From positions 1-8,250 of the forward strand of contig DASRVB010000170.1 of NCBI GenBank assembly GCA_035687725.1: DNA of 8,250 nt, written 5' to 3'. Below are positions 6,207-8,250 of the stretch, piece by piece. Position 1 is the first letter of the stretch, and the number at the start of each line of letters is the position of its first letter. The notes under the pieces were generated by a model that saw only the letters and a program-made list of their open reading frames with translations, was not told the DNA's origin and made no database searches. The stretch is from JAICNR01 sp035687725 (GTDB lineage: Bacteria > Gemmatimonadota > Gemmatimonadetes > JACCXV01 > JAHWKZ01). The translations under genes and the position numbers were made by a program.

Positions 6207-6941
6207 ATGGCTTGCATTCGGTTCCCGGCGGCGGCCCCCGTGGCCGCCCTGCTCGCCGTCGGCTGCGCCACGGTAGAGATCGGCGATCTGTCGACACCGA
6301 TGCCGGTCCCGACCGGCTCCTGTGTGGCGATCGGGTTCCTGGGCGGGCTGGACCGCTGGGACGACAGGTCGAAGGGAGCGCGTCAGTTGGCTCTCGAGTT
6401 ACGGGACCCCGCCGGCCGTCGGTACGCGGAGACGTTCGAGAACCGGCGCCTCGATGTGGCTCACGCGTTCGTCCTGCGCGCGCTCGACCTGGACGGCGAC
6501 GGGGCCCTCACGCCCGCCGAGATCGGACGGACGCGCTGGGTCCTCTACGGCCAGAGCCTGGGCGGCGGCGCAGCCGTCGCGCTCGCGTGGCGGCTGGAGT
6601 CGCTCGGCGTGCCCGTGGAGCTCCTCCTCCTTCTCGACAGCGTCAGCTGGTACGACGAGCCGGTTCCGGGCAACGTGCGGCTCGCGGCCGCGCTGTACCA
6701 GGACGACGGATGGATGATCCGCGGGGAATCCGACCCCGGCCTTGCCGACCCGGGTCGGACGCGGCTCGCTCTCGAGGAGTTCGACTACGGCCGCCCGCCG
6801 GGCGGCGCGATCTCGCTGCGCGGGCTCCCCTGGTGGAAGCTCGCCTTCCGGGTGGCGCACAGTCGTATGGACCGGGATCCGCGCGTGTGGAGGCGCGCCC
6901 GCGAGCTGGCACGGGCCGCGTGCGACTCTCCAACCATGTGA
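6207..6941 (+). CDS. Lipoprotein alpha/beta-hydrolase-like protein with an EF-hand calcium loop
   Basis: This is a 244-residue protein with a hydrophobic N-terminus ending LLAVGC, a plausible lipobox (C20, with Ala at -3). It would be anchored to a membrane on the periplasmic or outer side. AIGFLGGLDRWDD (41-53) resembles the oxyanion-hole strand of alpha/beta hydrolases. GQSLGGG (115-121) is a nucleophile elbow with Ser117, preceded by strand WVLY and followed by a helix and a LLLLLDSVS strand (140-147). H218 in VAHSRMDRDP is a candidate catalytic histidine. Just before the elbow, DLDGDGALTPAE (94-105) is a textbook EF-hand loop with D at 1, 3 and 5, G at 6, Leu at 8 and E at 12. The protein is probably a calcium-binding esterase, lipase or thioesterase-like enzyme; substrate unknown. 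Upstream in-frame codons back to 6066 lie antisense to the divergent lipoprotein gene, so ATG 6207 is chosen. Confidence 0.72.
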   Translation: MACIRFPAAAPVAALLAVGCATVEIGDLSTPMPVPTGSCVAIGFLGGLDRWDDRSKGARQLALELRDPAGRRYAETFENRRLDVAHAFVLRALDLDGDGALTPAEIGRTRWVLYGQSLGGGAAVALAWRLESLGVPVELLLLLDSVSWYDEPVPGNVRLAAALYQDDGWMIRGESDPGLADPGRTRLALEEFDYGRPPGGAISLRGLPWWKLAFRVAHSRMDRDPRVWRRARELARAACDSPTM

Positions 6942-6992
6942 GGTGCAACGCGGCAATCCCGAACGTTCCCCCCTGTGCCTTCCGCGAGATTG

Positions 6993-6998
6993 TATACT
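6993..6998 (+). promoter_or_regulatory. -10 box of the VIT-family transporter gene (leaderless)
   Basis: TATACT (6993-6998), directly preceded by TG, is close to the consensus TATAAT and ends 7 bases before the ATG at 7006. The 65 bp between the stop of the preceding gene and this ATG contain no Shine-Dalgarno near the start and no good -35. It is the most consensus-like -10 of the five in the window. Confidence 0.5.
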
Positions 6999-7005
6999 TC
7001 ATCCG

Positions 7006-7761
7006 ATGACTGCACGGCCGACAGGAGAAGATCTCCAGCTCGATCACCGGCCGGAGTCGATCCGCTCGCGTCTCGAGCGGCAGCGGCGACACAGCTACGT
7101 GGGCGACGGTGTCCTCGGCGCCATCGACGGCACCGTCACGACCTTCGCGGTCGTGGCGGGCGCCATCGGGGCCGGCTTCTCGTCGCTCGTCGTCATCGTC
7201 CTCGGCCTCGCGAACCTCCTCGCCGATGGCTTCAGCATGGCGGTCAGCAACTACCTCGGAACGAAGAGTCAGCGGCAGCGGGTGGCCCAGACCCGCCGCT
7301 GGGAGGAGCACCACATCCGGGAGATCCCGGCGGGTGAGCGCGAAGAGATCGCCCAGATCTTCGCGAACAAGGGATTCACGGGGGACGTGCTCGACCGCAT
7401 CGTCGACACGATCACGGCGGACAAGAGGCTCTGGGTCGACACGATGCTGACGGAGGAGCATGGCCTTCAGATCGACGGTCCCAGCCCCGTCCGGGCGGGC
7501 ATGGCCACGTTCTTCGCCTTTCTGCTCGTCGGCCTGATTCCGCTCGTCCCGTTCCTGGTCCCGGGTCTGGAGCAGAATCAGCAGTTCGCTTCCAGCTCCG
7601 TCGCCACGGGACTCGCATTCCTGACCGTGGGCGTCGCCAAGGGCAGAACGCTCGAGCAGCCTCTGTTTCGCTCTGGGCTGGAAACGCTCCTCACCGGAGG
7701 AGTCGCGGCACTCATCGCGTATTTCATGGGGAGCTGGCTGCGCCAGGCGTTCGGCGCGTAG
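7006..7761 (+). CDS. VIT1/CCC1-family Fe(II)/Mn(II) transporter
   Basis: This 251-residue membrane protein matches the vacuolar iron transporter/CCC1 family, which moves Fe2+ or Mn2+ out of the cytoplasm, usually by proton exchange. Five membrane segments are visible: about 37-58 with the family motif GAIDGTVTTFAVVAGA (D41); 60-84 with LADGFSMAVSNYLG (D74, M78); 163-186; 195-212; and 225-246. Between the second and third is the soluble metal-binding region (about 87-155), rich in Glu and His: EEHH (100-103), EREE (111-114) and TEEHG (149-153), in line with the Glu-rich cytoplasmic domain that captures metal in this family. The N-terminal 30 residues are hydrophilic. ATG 7006 gives the usual length and sits behind a strong -10. 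The gene is transcribed alone, convergent with the next gene. Iron versus manganese preference cannot be read from sequence. Confidence 0.88.
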   Translation: MTARPTGEDLQLDHRPESIRSRLERQRRHSYVGDGVLGAIDGTVTTFAVVAGAIGAGFSSLVVIVLGLANLLADGFSMAVSNYLGTKSQRQRVAQTRRWEEHHIREIPAGEREEIAQIFANKGFTGDVLDRIVDTITADKRLWVDTMLTEEHGLQIDGPSPVRAGMATFFAFLLVGLIPLVPFLVPGLEQNQQFASSSVATGLAFLTVGVAKGRTLEQPLFRSGLETLLTGGVAALIAYFMGSWLRQAFGA

Positions 7762-7776
7762 CAGCGCCGTTGTTCT
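7752..7776 (+). terminator. Possible intrinsic terminator after the VIT-family gene
   Basis: CGGCGC (7752-7757) and GCGCCG (7764-7769) form a 6-bp all-GC stem with a 6-base loop, followed by TTGTTCT. The stem spans the stop codon of the transporter gene. The T tract is short and interrupted, so strength is uncertain. It sits in the 31-bp convergent gap. Confidence 0.35.
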
Positions 7777-7792
7777 CCACGCGCCAGCTGAC

Positions 7793-8248
7793 TCAGAACC
7801 GCTGGCCCTTCGCCTCCCGCAAATGGCTTCCGACCGGACGGATCCGCGGCCACATCGTCCAGAAGTAGATCGCGAACCCGACGACCTGGGCGACACCGGC
7901 GGCTGTCACGAGCCAGCCGAGCCACTCTGGCCGCGCGAAACCGCGCGCGACCTCGCCGACGATCCGGATCGCGGTGGCGACGGTCAGCGTCCAGTAGGCG
8001 GCGTCGATCCGCTCCGGGCGGTAGCGGGTGTCGCCTTCCGGCGGCTTCGGGAAGAGCCACAGCGCGACGCCGAGGATCAGGAACATGACGAACCCGAGCT
8101 GGACCGCGTGCGCGTGGGCGGACACCAGGTACGGCCCCGGCCACGATCCGCCGATCTCGCGCTGGACGAGCATCCAGGCGCCGATCAGAAGGCCCGCGAA
8201 CAGGAAGACGATCCCGGTCTTGATGAAGCGTCGGACGTTGGTGTGCAT
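7793..8248 (-). CDS. Four-helix membrane protein resembling part of heme-copper oxidase subunit I
   Basis: This is a 151-residue integral membrane protein from an ATG at 8248, two bases from the window edge. Four hydrophobic helices are visible: about 8-28, 43-67, 83-103 and 108-132. The loop and start of the second helix read SAHAHAVQLGFVMFLILG (H45, H47), followed by ALWLFPKP. This His-rich helix with a GxxLxxFP end resembles the second-helix pattern of cytochrome c oxidase or nitric oxide reductase subunit I proteins and NnrS-like haem proteins. The protein is far shorter than a catalytic subunit I (12 helices) and lacks the other haem and CuB ligands, so it cannot be an oxidase alone. It may be a small haem-binding or oxidase-accessory protein. 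Start and promoter cannot be checked because the upstream sequence is outside the window. Its function is not established. Confidence 0.6.
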   Translation of the reverse strand: MHTNVRRFIKTGIVFLFAGLLIGAWMLVQREIGGSWPGPYLVSAHAHAVQLGFVMFLILGVALWLFPKPPEGDTRYRPERIDAAYWTLTVATAIRIVGEVARGFARPEWLGWLVTAAGVAQVVGFAIYFWTMWPRIRPVGSHLREAKGQRF

Positions 8249-8250
8249 GG

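Noticed and set aside
6951..6988. CGCGG ... CCGCG inverted repeat and GAACGTTC palindrome in the gap before the transporter gene, as a terminator or operator
   Set aside because: The 5-bp arms are separated by a long loop with no T tract, and the 8-bp palindrome alone is weak. Neither is enough to call a site.

Overview
The window is a compact, GC-rich (clearly above 60% by eye) chromosomal segment of a Gram-negative-type bacterium. It carries a lipid A-type UDP-diacylglucosamine pyrophosphatase, lipoproteins with lipoboxes, and a DUF5683-like secreted/membrane protein. That mix, together with the poly-glycine stretch after a lipobox cysteine, reminds me of uncultivated or deep-branching phyla such as Gemmatimonadota or Eisenbacteria. 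This placement is a weak inference. I see no phage, IS element, CRISPR array, tRNA or rRNA.

Layout. 1-89 (minus) is the first 29 codons of a mannose-1-phosphate guanylyltransferase that runs off the left edge, with a good promoter at 97-126. 158-325 (minus) is the C-terminal remnant of a PIN-domain (VapC-like) protein, abutting the 3' end of recG. 328-3335 (minus) is ftsY followed by recG, overlapping; recG most likely starts at a CTG inside the ftsY stop codon. 3369-4193 (plus) is an LpxH-like metallophosphoesterase, divergent from ftsY and convergently overlapping the next operon. 4099-6181 (minus) is a three-gene coupled operon: lipoprotein, DUF5683-like protein, murI (glutamate racemase). 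6207-6941 (plus) is a lipoprotein alpha/beta-hydrolase-like protein with a perfect EF-hand loop. 7006-7761 (plus) is a VIT1/CCC1-family Fe/Mn transporter. 7793-8248 (minus) is a four-helix membrane protein resembling part of heme-copper oxidase subunit I.

How the genes relate. Most are housekeeping: envelope precursors (manC, lpxH, murI), membrane protein targeting (ftsY) and recombination repair (recG). No single pathway unites them. Gene packing is very tight: no gap exceeds about 70 bp, and three gene pairs are joined by four-base start/stop overlaps (CTGA, GTGA, TTGA).

The most interesting signal is regulatory. Every gene that is not coupled to an upstream gene, and whose upstream region is visible, has a TANNNT -10-like hexamer ending 7 or 8 bases before its start codon (five genes: 89-, 3369+, 6181-, 6207+, 7006+). 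ftsY is the exception and has a Shine-Dalgarno-like GGGAG. The pattern predicts widespread leaderless mRNAs. At 6189-6198 two divergent -10 boxes overlap. I found no clearly new multi-gene system.
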